A stretch of DNA of 64,000 nucleotides from Methylobacterium sp. E-045 (GTDB lineage Bacteria > Pseudomonadota > Alphaproteobacteria > Rhizobiales > Beijerinckiaceae). The notes beneath the pieces are model-generated. The model was not told the origin of the DNA. It saw only the letters and a list, made by a program, of their open reading frames with translations, and ran no database searches. Position 1 is the first letter of the stretch, and each line of letters begins with the position of its first letter. Positions 42,704-51,826 of this stretch are shown here, in pieces. The stretch is from positions 394,454 to 458,453 of the forward strand of contig NZ_JAKSYE010000125.1 in assembly GCF_022829685.1 (NCBI RefSeq), given 5' to 3'. The position numbers and the translations under genes are program-made.

Positions 42704-42876
42704 CCGGGTCCCGTCCGTCGATGATCTGCCGCTGCCGGTCCGGCCGAGAGGCGAGGATGACCGAGACCTCGATCGTCCCGGAAAGGCAAGAGTGACGCGA
42801 CGACCCGCGATCGTTCGGAAGGCGTGGGACGCCTGTTCCGGGCCGGGGCGCCGTGAGCCCCGGTTTCACACCGTAT

Positions 42877-44151
42877 CTATGGTGAAACTGGGGCGATTGC
42901 CGCGGAACGGCGCGGCGGCACCGGCCGTGTCAGGGAAGTACGGTTCGCAAAGAACGCGTCGATGGCCTTCGCCATGCCGCCGGTCACGTCGGCTCGCCAG
43001 GCTTCCGATTGGAGCAGGTCGAGGTCGTGCTTGCTCGACAGGTAACCGAGCTCAACCAGAACAGAGGGCACGTCGGGAGAGCGCAACACGACGAAGCCGG
43101 CCTCGCGATGCGGCTTGGGGCTCATCTCCATCACCGGGCCGAGATAGGACATCAGCCCTTTGGCGAACCCCGAGGAGAAAGTGCGAGTCTCGCGCAGCGT
43201 CAATTCCTGAAGGATGTCGGCGATATGACCGGGACCCTCGCCGGAATCCGTGCCGGCGGTGGCGTCCGCCTTGTTCTCGCGTTCCGCGAGCTTGGCCGAT
43301 TCGGCGTCCGTGGCCTTTTCCGAGCCGGTGTAGATCGTGGCTCCGCGCACCTGCGGGGCCGAGGAAATGGAATCGGCATGGATCGACACGAAGAGGTCGG
43401 CGCCCGCCTCGCGGGCGATCCGCACGCGCTCGGCCAGCGGAACGAACACGTCGCGATCGCGGGTCATCCGCACCCGGTAGCGTCCCGAGGCTTCGAGCTT
43501 GCCGACAAGAGCCTGGGCAAAACCGAAAACGATGTCTTTCTCGAAGATGCCGGTGGCGGCGATGGCGCCCGGATCGATACCGCCATGCCCGGCATCGATC
43601 ATGATCAACGGCCGGGCATCGGTCGGTTCCGCCTTGGCTTCCTTGCGGGCTGGAGGAGACGGATCGTTCGCCACGGCGGCGCGGCGGAAGGCATCGCGTT
43701 CCGCTTTCTGGAACTCCACCGAAAGGAGGGTGGCGCCGTCCCGCATCCGCGTCGTCGTTTCGATGCGCCCCACGGTGGCCGGCTGAGCAAGGTCGACGAC
43801 GATGCGCGAGCGCCCGGGAGCGAACAGACCGTAGCGGAACGACGAGACCAACCCTTCGCGGCGTCGCCCCGTGTCCGGTCCGAGCTGGAAGTTCACTTCC
43901 GCAAGATCGATGACCGCCCGGTCAGGCCGCTCCATGACGAAGGTACGCGCCTCGATCGGCTTCGACAACGTGAGTGTCAGCTTGGTCGATCCGCCCACAC
44001 CGGTGGAGAGGTCCGCCGCGATGGCGACGGCCGATTGCTGGCCGGATACGGCAGGATTTGTCCGAATGTCGTCCTGAGCCGCAACCGGGACGGCCATCGT
44101 CAAGGCGGATAGGATGATCGCGTGGCGCAGCGTGCGAGCGAGAGGCGGCAT
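42877..44151 (-). CDS. amiC: N-acetylmuramoyl-L-alanine amidase with AMIN domain
   Basis: A 424-residue exported amidase cleaving the stem peptide from the glycan strand. The signal peptide ends near VPVAAQ, an AMIN domain (about residues 40-140) targets the septum, and the zinc amidase domain begins LIMIDAGHGGIDPGAI with further ligands in FEKDIVFGFA and FVSIHADSI, and Glu in VLVELGYLSSKHD. The start ATG 44151 follows the signal peptide logic; the frame is open to 44214. It is divergent from rne across a 770-base gap. Confidence 0.94.
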   Translation of the reverse strand: MPPLARTLRHAIILSALTMAVPVAAQDDIRTNPAVSGQQSAVAIAADLSTGVGGSTKLTLTLSKPIEARTFVMERPDRAVIDLAEVNFQLGPDTGRRREGLVSSFRYGLFAPGRSRIVVDLAQPATVGRIETTTRMRDGATLLSVEFQKAERDAFRRAAVANDPSPPARKEAKAEPTDARPLIMIDAGHGGIDPGAIAATGIFEKDIVFGFAQALVGKLEASGRYRVRMTRDRDVFVPLAERVRIAREAGADLFVSIHADSISSAPQVRGATIYTGSEKATDAESAKLAERENKADATAGTDSGEGPGHIADILQELTLRETRTFSSGFAKGLMSYLGPVMEMSPKPHREAGFVVLRSPDVPSVLVELGYLSSKHDLDLLQSEAWRADVTGGMAKAIDAFFANRTSLTRPVPPRRSAAIAPVSP

Positions 44152-44921
44152 CGATCCGGCAGTCGTTGTCCTGAAACCAGGAGGCCCTCGGAACCGGCAG
44201 ACCTCTGGAACCAAGCGGTCTTCGGAAGCGCGAGCGTTCCATAAGGGATACGACCAGGATGGTTAACCGTTCCTCTCCGGCTCCTTAGCGAAGCAGCCGG
44301 GATGTTGCTGTGGGGCGACACGGCCGGACCGGATGCCCGCATGGCGCAACGGCGTCAAAGTTGTGACGGCGATGGTCTTGCTGCTTGCCAAGAGCCCGCG
44401 ACGATCTGTAATGGTAATGTCCCTATCCGGGTGCCGTGCGGTCTCAGTCGCGGCCCGCAAGAGCGTCCTGGCCAGTCGCCGTGTCGCCTCGCAGTCGGCT
44501 CTTCGCGTCAGGTCCGTTGGCGTCCTTAAGTCCGGGTAGGTACCGGTGCATGCGGTGATCGTTTCGCCGTGGCGCCGTTCTGGAAATCAGCGGCCGGCAA
44601 TTGCTCGGCCTCAAAGTCTTCGTGAGGTCAGGGAGCGGATGGACGAACGCACAGCATCGGTTGCCGTTGCTCGTGTTCAAAGCGTACGCGTTTCGCGTGG
44701 CGCCGGTTCGCCGTCGGCTCTGGCCAGGTTCAACCCCACCCGCGCCGATTACCGGCGCTTAGCGGCGGTTGACGGCAATCCCTTCCCCAAAGCCCCCCTG
44801 GCCCGCCTCTTCGGGCCTGGGCGTGCGCTCCCCCCGGCGGCCGATGGGCCGAGACCGGGCAGCGCTTCGCCGGGACAGTTCGGCTGCAGAAGGACGACGT
44901 CGATCGCCATGAAAGTTCGTC
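44152..44921. other. amiC promoter region and long leader of rne
   Basis: A gap of 770 bases between divergent amiC and rne. Open frames on the plus strand here have no recognisable product. Much of it is probably the rne 5' untranslated region; in other proteobacteria that leader folds to let RNase E regulate its own mRNA. I did not find one dominant structure by eye. Confidence 0.45.
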
Positions 44922-47900
44922 ATGGCCAACAACAACAAGATGCTCATCGATGCGATGCACCCGGAAGAGACCCGGGTCGTCACGGTCCACGGATCTAGGG
45001 TCGAAGAGTTCGACTTCGAAGCTGCAAACCGGCGGCAGCTCCGCGGCAACATCTATCTCGCGAAGGTGACGCGGGTGGAGCCTTCGCTCCAGGCCGCGTT
45101 CATCGAATATGGCGGCAACCGCCACGGCTTCCTCGCCTTCAGCGAGATCCATCCCGATTATTACCAGATCCCCCTCGCCGACCGTCAGGCGTTGCTGGAA
45201 GACGAGGCACGGGACGCCGAGGAGCACCGCGAGCGCGAGGAGCGCAAGCCGCGCCGCCGTTCGCGCGGGCGCCGCGCCGAGGCCGCGTCCGCCAAGACCG
45301 GCGAAACGGTGAGCGCCGAGGATGCGTCCGAGGCCGTCGAGGCACACCCCTACAGCGACCAGACGCCAAAGGATGATGCGCCACAGAACAACGATTCGGG
45401 CGAACATCCCTTTGTGCCCGAGGCTGCCAGCCAGGCTGATCCCGTCGCGCCCTCGGAGAACGCCGTTGACGAAACGGTGAAGGACGAAGCCGCTGTGTCC
45501 GGCGTCGCCTTCATCGAGCCCGGTTCGGATGCGTCGTCGGACCTGCCGCCCGCTTCTCTCGAAGGAGAGGCCTCCGCCGCGATCGAGTCTCCCGCTATCG
45601 GTCTCGAAACGGCTGCTCCCGCGGAGGATGCCGTCGCTGAACCGGTGGCCGAAGGCCATCCGGATGCCTCCGTTCTCGAAAACGAGACCGATGAGAACGA
45701 CGATTCGGACGAAGACGACTCGGATGAGGACGACGATTCGGACGATGAGGATGACGACGAATCCGACGACGAGGATTCGTACGACGAACATGACGGTGAG
45801 GACGGCGAGCACAAGATCGCCCAGGTCGGCGGCAACGGTGACGCTCTGGCTGAGATTCCCGAGCGTCCCCGCACCTATCGCCGTCACTACAAGATCCAGG
45901 AAGTGATCAAGCGCCGCCAGATCATCCTGGTCCAGGTGGTCAAGGAAGAGCGTGGCACCAAGGGCGCGGCGCTCACCACCTACCTCTCGCTGGCCGGACG
46001 CTATTCGGTCCTGATGCCCAATACCGGTCGTGGCGGTGGGATTTCCCGCAAGATCACCTCGGCCGCCGACCGCAAGCGCCTCAAGGAAGTCGCCCAGGAT
46101 CTGGAGGTTCCGGAAGGCATGGGTGTGATCCTGCGCACCGCCGGTGCGTCCCGGACCAAGCCTGAGATTAAGCGCGACTTTGAATATCTGATGCGCCTTT
46201 GGGAGAGCGTGCGCGAGTTGACGCTGTCCTCCTCCGCGCCGGCCCTAGTCTACGAGGAAGGCTCGCTCATCAAGCGCGCCATTCGCGACCTCTACAACAA
46301 GGATATCGACGACATCCTGGTTGCGGGCGACGAGGCTTACCGCGAAGCCCGCGACTTCATGCGGATGCTGATGCCGGGCCAGTCCAAGGTGGTGCAGCCC
46401 TACCGCGACCCGACGCCGATTTTCGCGCGACATGGTGTCGAGCAGCAGCTCGACGCGATGTTCTCGACGCATGTGACGCTGAAATCCGGCGGCTACCTTG
46501 TCATCAACCCGACCGAAGCCCTTGTCTCCATCGACGTCAATTCGGGCCGCTCGACCCGTGAGCACGACATCGAGGACACGGCTCTCCGCACCAATCTGGA
46601 GGCAGCCGAAGAGGTTGCCCGCCAGCTGCGCCTGCGCGATCTCGCCGGTCTCGTCGTCATCGACTTCATCGACATGGAGGAGAAGCGCAACAATCGCGCG
46701 GTCGAAAAGAAGCTCAACGATTGCCTGAAGAACGACCGCGCCCGCATCCAGGTTGGTCGCATCTCGCCGTTCGGCCTCCTCGAAATGAGCCGCCAGCGTA
46801 TCCGCACCGGTATGCTGGAGAGCTCATCGCTCCCTTGTGTCCATTGCGGCGGCTCGGGCTATGTCCGCGCCACGGCATCGGTGGCCTTGCAGATCCTGCG
46901 CGCCATTGAGGAGTCACTCCTCAAAAGCACGACCCACAACCTCATCCTGCGCACCCGCACCGAGACGGCGCTCTACATCCTCAACCAGAAGCGTGCGCAT
47001 CTGCGCGAGTTGGAAATCCGCTTCGGCGTGACCGTCACGATCGCTGCGGACGAGCGACTGGCCGCGACATCGGCGTTCCAGCTCGACCGCGGTGAGTTGG
47101 CGATCCGAAGCGAGGGCCCCGTGACGGGAATTCGTGCCGTCGCGATCTCGCCGCAGCTTGAAGCCGACAATGATATCGATAGCGACGAAGAAGAAGAGGC
47201 GATCCTCGAGGCTGATGCTGAAGCGGTCGAACCGGAGGCATCACAAGAGAAGTCGAGCGAGGGCGGCGGTGAGGGCCGCTCGGGCGGTCGCCGTCGTCGG
47301 CGGCGGCGGCGCGGTGGTCGTCACGAGACTGGTGAGTCGTCAGGGGATCAGGCGACTGGCGAAGATGAGCAGTCCGGCGACGACGATGCGGATGGCGAGA
47401 GCCGGGACAACGGCGATCAGACGGGCGAAGGTCTAGACAACCGGGTCCGAGAGAATGAGGGCGAAGGGGCCGTCGTAGCGGATGCTCCGGACGGTGAGGC
47501 GACACCCCGCTCCGACTCGTCCGACGACGAAGGTGCCGGTCGCCGTCGTCGCCGTGGACGCCGGGGTGGACGCGGACGCGACCGCAATGACGGCCGTCCG
47601 CGTGAAGAAGCCGAGGCGGATCAGAACGAGCCAGTCTCGGCAGACGTGACGACGCCCGTTCCGACCACTGATCTGCCGCAGGAGCCCGTCGAGGTCGAAC
47701 ATGCGACCGTGGCGGTGGATCTGCCGGTGACCGATGCGTCATCGTCCCTGCCCGTCAACACGGCGGCGTCCGAGGCAGCGTCGAACGACACGGTCCCATC
47801 GGACATCACCGCCGATCCGGTGCCCACTCCGGTTCCGGCACCCGAACCTGTGGCCGTCGTGCTGACGCCGATTGATCCCGACCGCCCGAAGCGCGCCGGC

Positions 47901-47939
47901 TGGTGGTCGCGGACCAAAGCAGCATTGACCGGCGAGTGA
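44922..47939 (+). CDS. rne: Ribonuclease E
   Basis: A 1005-residue endoribonuclease, core of the RNA degradosome. It begins MANNNKMLIDAMHPEETRV. The S1 domain is split by a long acidic insert (about residues 85-300) that ends in a near-pure Asp/Glu/Ser run at about 249-293. The catalytic DNase-I-like part has VSIDVNSGRSTRE and VVIDFIDMEEKRNN (the two Mg2+ Asp residues), and the zinc link CVHCGGSG is near 639. The C-terminal third is disordered with two arginine blocks (GGRRRRRRRRGGR, GRRRRRGRRGGRGR) expected to bind RNA. The S1 insert is an alphaproteobacterial feature. Confidence 0.96.
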   Translation: MANNNKMLIDAMHPEETRVVTVHGSRVEEFDFEAANRRQLRGNIYLAKVTRVEPSLQAAFIEYGGNRHGFLAFSEIHPDYYQIPLADRQALLEDEARDAEEHREREERKPRRRSRGRRAEAASAKTGETVSAEDASEAVEAHPYSDQTPKDDAPQNNDSGEHPFVPEAASQADPVAPSENAVDETVKDEAAVSGVAFIEPGSDASSDLPPASLEGEASAAIESPAIGLETAAPAEDAVAEPVAEGHPDASVLENETDENDDSDEDDSDEDDDSDDEDDDESDDEDSYDEHDGEDGEHKIAQVGGNGDALAEIPERPRTYRRHYKIQEVIKRRQIILVQVVKEERGTKGAALTTYLSLAGRYSVLMPNTGRGGGISRKITSAADRKRLKEVAQDLEVPEGMGVILRTAGASRTKPEIKRDFEYLMRLWESVRELTLSSSAPALVYEEGSLIKRAIRDLYNKDIDDILVAGDEAYREARDFMRMLMPGQSKVVQPYRDPTPIFARHGVEQQLDAMFSTHVTLKSGGYLVINPTEALVSIDVNSGRSTREHDIEDTALRTNLEAAEEVARQLRLRDLAGLVVIDFIDMEEKRNNRAVEKKLNDCLKNDRARIQVGRISPFGLLEMSRQRIRTGMLESSSLPCVHCGGSGYVRATASVALQILRAIEESLLKSTTHNLILRTRTETALYILNQKRAHLRELEIRFGVTVTIAADERLAATSAFQLDRGELAIRSEGPVTGIRAVAISPQLEADNDIDSDEEEEAILEADAEAVEPEASQEKSSEGGGEGRSGGRRRRRRRRGGRHETGESSGDQATGEDEQSGDDDADGESRDNGDQTGEGLDNRVRENEGEGAVVADAPDGEATPRSDSSDDEGAGRRRRRGRRGGRGRDRNDGRPREEAEADQNEPVSADVTTPVPTTDLPQEPVEVEHATVAVDLPVTDASSSLPVNTAASEAASNDTVPSDITADPVPTPVPAPEPVAVVLTPIDPDRPKRAGWWSRTKAALTGE

Positions 47940-47975
47940 TCCAAAGATCCCGACCGCCGGACATATAATCTAACA

Positions 47976-48007
47976 GGGTCGCATCCGAATGGGATGCGGC
48001 CCTTTTT
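47976..48007 (+). terminator. Rho-independent terminator of rne
   Basis: GGGTCGCATCC-GAAT-GGGATGCGGCCC followed by TTTTT, 36 bases past the rne stop. The stem is strong, with one G-U pair. Confidence 0.88.
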
Positions 48008-48189
48008 CTATGCGCTCGACCCGAGCTGCTGTTGCACGGCGTGTTGGACGAAATGCCGAGCGAACCCTCTGGCCCACAGCTTTCTGGCGACATCACCGGA
48101 AACACCCGTGTATCCTCAAGGATAAGCAGGATTTTGCACCAGGGATGCGGCTTCCGAATTGAACAGGCCGAAAGTCAGCATCAAAGGGT

Positions 48190-48370
48190 ATTTATTGCGG
48201 GGCTTTCAAGTAAGACAATCGTAAATTGGGAATAAGTCGAAGTTTACACTTTTATTTAAACATGTAGTAAACAAATCACGAGAAATGTTTCAGAATGTGG
48301 CTTTTTAAGAAGACATCGAAACGAGATTTATTTTGAAAAATCTCACTCTTATACCGTCAACTAGATCGGT
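48190..48370. other. AT-rich island between convergent rne and aminotransferase genes
   Basis: About 180 bases with roughly one third G+C by eye, against about two thirds around it. It holds GTTTAC...GTAAAC (48242-48272), GAGATTT...AAATCTC (48323-48344) and a 10-base direct repeat GTTTACACTT at 48242 and 48380 that brackets most of the island. No gene is evident. Because both neighbours end here, it is not a promoter for either. Confidence 0.6.
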
Positions 48371-48520
48371 CCGTGCGGCGTTTACACTTCGATACTGATT
48401 CTCGGAAGACTATCGAACGAGGCGGCTTCCCCGACCTGTTCCGCTCAACGCGGCGCCGGGTCACGCGAACACAGGAGCCGGGAGCGATCTGGGGCCGTTT
48501 TTATGTCGATGCCGGAGATA

Positions 48521-49711
48521 TCACCCAAGCCATGACTTCAGGCGTCGAACCGCTTCGACACAGTCGCGTTCAGATCCTGCAAAGGAGAACCGCACGTGGT
48601 GTCCACCTTCCGTTGCGTCGAAATCGAGGCCCGGGGTCGCGGCCACGCCAGCCTGTTCCAGCATCCGGCGACAGAAGGATGACGCTTCGTGGGTGAGATC
48701 GGCGACATCGGCATAGAGATAGAAGGCACCATCGGCCGGATGTGTTCGCCCGAGACCGAGGGAGGGAAACGCGTCGAGCAGCAGTGCCCGGTTCGCCGCA
48801 TAGCCGAGACGGATCGTCTCCGCCTCCTCCATCGCGTCGAAAGCCGCCAGCGCCGCGATCTGTGACAGGTAGGGTGCTGAAATGTAGAGGTTCTGCGCCA
48901 ACCGTTCGACGGGCCGAGCCAGCCAAGGGGGAACCACCATCCAGCCGATACGCCACCCGGTCATGCAATAGGTTTTGGAGAACGAGTTGATGACGATGGC
49001 GTCGTCATCGAATTTCAGCGCGGTCTCAGTAGGAAGGCCGTAGCAGAGCCCGTGATAGATCTCGTCCGAGATGAAGGGCAGCCCAAGGTCGCGGGCAGTG
49101 GCACAGAGTTCCGCGAGACGGGCAGGCTCGATGACCGTACCCGATGGGTTGGCCGGGCTCATGACCAGGATTCCGGAGAGAGCCTCATGGCGGTGGAGGG
49201 CGCGCAGAGCCTCGCTCGTGGGAGCGAAGCGGTCTTCGTCACGCAGAATCATAGGTGCAGGAACGAGGTCCAATGCGTGGAGGATGCTGCGGTAAGCCGG
49301 ATAGCCTGGCTGTGGAACCGCAACGCGCGCGCCGGCATCGAACAGGCTGAGAAATGCCAGCACGAAGCCGGCTGAGGAGCCGGTGGTGACAACGATCCGA
49401 TCGGGTGCCACAGTGACACCATAGGTGTCGCGATAATGCCGGGCGATGCGCTCACGCAGGGCCGGGATTCCGCAGGCATCGGTATACGGCAGCCTGCCGG
49501 TTTCCAAAGCGCCCTGCGCAGCCTCGATCACGCCACGCGGTGCACGAGCCGAGGGTTGGCCGATTTCCATATGGATCACGCCGTCGCCCTGCCTGTCACG
49601 GATCGCGGCGGCGGCCATGATGTCCATGGCAAGGAAGGGTGCCACGCGGCTCGCGCGCAGGGAGATTTTGGCAGAAATGCTGATGTCAGGGCGATCGGCA
49701 ATGGGTGTCAT
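48521..49711 (-). CDS. Class I/II pyridoxal-phosphate aminotransferase
   Basis: A 396-residue aspartate-aminotransferase-fold enzyme. Seen are IHMEIGQPSARAP, VVTTGSSAGFVLAFLSLFD, MSPANPSGTV (Asn contacting PLP), FISDEIYHGLCY (Asp/Tyr) and the PLP lysine SFSKTYCMTGWRIGWMV near residues 238-254. The C-terminal HHVRFSFAGS supplies the carboxylate-binding Arg. Substrate is not determinable; similar proteins are annotated as aromatic or aspartate aminotransferases. It is divergent from the DsbA-like gene. Confidence 0.9.
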   Translation of the reverse strand: MTPIADRPDISISAKISLRASRVAPFLAMDIMAAAAIRDRQGDGVIHMEIGQPSARAPRGVIEAAQGALETGRLPYTDACGIPALRERIARHYRDTYGVTVAPDRIVVTTGSSAGFVLAFLSLFDAGARVAVPQPGYPAYRSILHALDLVPAPMILRDEDRFAPTSEALRALHRHEALSGILVMSPANPSGTVIEPARLAELCATARDLGLPFISDEIYHGLCYGLPTETALKFDDDAIVINSFSKTYCMTGWRIGWMVVPPWLARPVERLAQNLYISAPYLSQIAALAAFDAMEEAETIRLGYAANRALLLDAFPSLGLGRTHPADGAFYLYADVADLTHEASSFCRRMLEQAGVAATPGLDFDATEGGHHVRFSFAGSERDCVEAVRRLKSWLG

Positions 49712-49896
49712 GGCGCTGGCTTACTCCCCTGCGCCCTTCCCTTCCAGGCCGCCGATGTGTTCCACGACTCCCGTGCGGGATGTGGCGGGTCGCGCGAACA
49801 ATTGACCCGCCGCCGCGAAAACGCCTAACCCGGTGGCTAACGACCGGTTGTCTCGAGCCTGATCACGGCCGACGGGACGCGACCCCGCGAGGATTA

Positions 49897-50700
49897 ATGC
49901 GCCTGCTTCGCCACCTTCTTTCGTCCGTTGCCCTCGCTGGCGCGCTGGCTTCCGGCGTTTCGAGCGCCGTTGCGCAGGCGCCGGCTCCCGCGCAGACCGC
50001 CCCGGCCGCAGCCTTTACCGATGTGCAGCGTCAGGCGATCGAGGTGATCATCAAGGATTACCTCGTCAAGAATCCCGATGTGCTGCAGGAGGCTATTGCC
50101 GAGGGCGAGCGGCGCCAGCAGGAGACGCAGAAGCTGGCGCAATCCGCAGCCTTGAAAGAATCCCGCGAGGCTCTGGTCAATTCCCCTCACGGCGTCGTGG
50201 TCGGCAACCCGACCGGCGACGTCACCCTGGTGGAGTTCTTCGACTACAATTGCGGCTATTGCCGCAAGGCGCTTGCCGACATTCAAACCCTCGTGAAGGG
50301 CGATCCAAAGCTGCGGGTGGTTCTGAAGGACTTCCCCGTCCTCGGCGCGGAATCCCTCGAAGCCAGCAAGATCGCGCTGGCGGCCAAGCAGCAGCTCAAA
50401 GGCGACAAGCTGTTCGAGTTCCACGTCAAGCTCTTGGAGAGCAAGGGCCGCGTCAACGGCGAGCGTGCGACCGCCTTGGCCAAAGATATGGGCCTTGATA
50501 TCGCCAAGCTGCAGAAGGATTCGCAGGGGGCGGAGGTGAAGGCAGCGCTCGCGGAGAATGTCGGCCTCGGCGACAAGCTCGGCCTTTCCGGCACGCCCGC
50601 TTTCATCATCGGCGACGAGATCATTCCGGGTGCTGTCGGCGTGGAGCCGATCCGCAAAACCATCGGTGATATCCGCCAGTGCGGCCACGCGAGTTGCTAA
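49897..50700 (+). CDS. DsbA family thiol:disulfide oxidoreductase
   Basis: A 267-residue periplasmic thioredoxin-fold protein. The signal peptide ends near SSAVAQ (residue 27); a helical segment (about 40-95) precedes the DsbA core VEFFDYNCGYCRKALAD with active CGYC (Cys119, Cys122), and the cis-proline loop is LSGTPAFIIGD. The chain ends CGHASC, two extra cysteines not typical of DsbA that could form a second disulfide. The ATG has GAGG five bases upstream. Such proteins (BdbD/ScsC/DsbG-like) introduce or reshuffle disulfides; which role cannot be decided here. Confidence 0.88.
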   Translation: MRLLRHLLSSVALAGALASGVSSAVAQAPAPAQTAPAAAFTDVQRQAIEVIIKDYLVKNPDVLQEAIAEGERRQQETQKLAQSAALKESREALVNSPHGVVVGNPTGDVTLVEFFDYNCGYCRKALADIQTLVKGDPKLRVVLKDFPVLGAESLEASKIALAAKQQLKGDKLFEFHVKLLESKGRVNGERATALAKDMGLDIAKLQKDSQGAEVKAALAENVGLGDKLGLSGTPAFIIGDEIIPGAVGVEPIRKTIGDIRQCGHASC

Positions 50701-50812
50701 AGGCTCATGCTCCCCGGCGATTGTTCCAGCCTGCAGCTGTCGTTATCCGGAACGATCGTTTAGGACCACCGCCCCGGCAGCTTGGCGCTGCCGGCGCTTC
50801 GAACGCGATGTC

Positions 50813-51310
50813 ATGATTCCCATCCACGTCCTTCATGGACCGAACCTCAACCTTCTGGGGCGCCGCGAGCCTGGGATCTACGGGACCGCGACGCTCGCCG
50901 ACATCGAGCGCGATCTCCGCCTGCGCGCCGAAACCCTCGGCGTCGCGCTGACCGTACGCCAGACCAATCACGAGGGCGAACTGATCGGTTTCGTGCAGGA
51001 AGCGGGCCTTGCCGGCGCCGGCGTGCTCATCAACGCCGCCGCCTATACCCATACGTCCGTTGGTTTGCGTGACGCGATCGCCGGTAGCGGCGCCATCGCA
51101 GTCGAGGTGCATCTTTCCAACGTTCATGCGCGCGAAGCTTTCAGGCATGTTTCGCTCATTGCGCCGGTCTGCGCCGGGATCATCTGCGGTTTCGGTCCGC
51201 ACAGTTACGGTCTCGGTCTGGAAGCCCTGACGCGGTTGCTCCAGGCTCGCCTGCCGTCTCTCCCTTCACTCCTGTCTGACGCTTCGTCGGGCGCCAACTC
51301 TCAAGACTGA
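50813..51310 (+). CDS. aroQ: 3-dehydroquinate dehydratase, type II
   Basis: A 165-residue dodecameric dehydratase of the shikimate pathway. It opens IHVLHGPNLNLLGRREPGIYG with the catalytic Tyr near residue 23, followed by RQTNHEGELIGF, LINAAAYTHTSVGLRDAI and VEVHLSNVHAREAFRHVS (catalytic His). The C-terminus is extended by about 20 Ser/Ala-rich residues. It sits five bases before accB; aroQ-accB-accC is a well-known operon, and the product supplies aromatic precursors. Confidence 0.95.
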   Translation: MIPIHVLHGPNLNLLGRREPGIYGTATLADIERDLRLRAETLGVALTVRQTNHEGELIGFVQEAGLAGAGVLINAAAYTHTSVGLRDAIAGSGAIAVEVHLSNVHAREAFRHVSLIAPVCAGIICGFGPHSYGLGLEALTRLLQARLPSLPSLLSDASSGANSQD

Positions 51311-51315
51311 CCGGA

Positions 51316-51816
51316 ATGGCCAAGGTGCCGATGCCTAAGAACGAACCTTTCGATCCCGAGCTCGTGCGCGAACTCGCCAAACTCGTGACCGAGACGGATC
51401 TGACCGAGATCGAAGTGGAAAAGGGTGACCTGCGCATCCGCGTCGTGCGCCGGATCGAGCCCGTGCACGTCCAAGTGGCGGCCCCTGCCCCCGCTCCGGC
51501 GGTGGCCGCTCCCGCTGCGGCGGCACTCCCCGTAGCCGGACCCGGCGCCGCGAGTGAGCGCGCCAAGGCCGGGGCCGGACATCCGGGCGCCGTGCCCTCC
51601 CCCATGGTCGGTACCGCCTATCGCCGTCCCTCGCCGGATGCGAAGGCTTTCGTCGATATCGGCTCTCAGGTGGCGGCAGGCGAGAAACTGCTTCTGATCG
51701 AGGCGATGAAGACGTTCAACGAGATCGTCGCGCCCCGCGCGGGCACCGTGACTGCGATCTTCTTCGAGGATGGTCAGCCGGTCGAGTTCGGCGAACCCCT
51801 CCTCGTCATCGAGTGA
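51316..51816 (+). CDS. accB: Biotin carboxyl carrier protein of acetyl-CoA carboxylase
   Basis: A 166-residue BCCP. The N-terminal part (about 1-50) is charged; a Pro/Ala linker follows (55-80), then the biotinyl domain GAVPSPMVGTAYRRPSP with the biotinylated Lys132 in IEAMKTFNEI. It carries carboxybiotin from AccC to the carboxyltransferase. ATG 51316 is used; ATG 51331 (MPKNEP) is an alternative. It lies ten bases before accC. Confidence 0.95.
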   Translation: MAKVPMPKNEPFDPELVRELAKLVTETDLTEIEVEKGDLRIRVVRRIEPVHVQVAAPAPAPAVAAPAAAALPVAGPGAASERAKAGAGHPGAVPSPMVGTAYRRPSPDAKAFVDIGSQVAAGEKLLLIEAMKTFNEIVAPRAGTVTAIFFEDGQPVEFGEPLLVIE

Positions 51817-51826
51817 TAGCGCCCCC

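Noticed and set aside
44546..44998. A 150-residue plus-strand frame overlapping the rne start
   Set aside because: It overlaps rne in another frame, has low-complexity composition and no ribosome site better than that of rne.
48242..48389. AT-rich island as an insertion sequence
   Set aside because: The direct repeats are imperfectly placed and there are no terminal inverted repeats or transposase frame.
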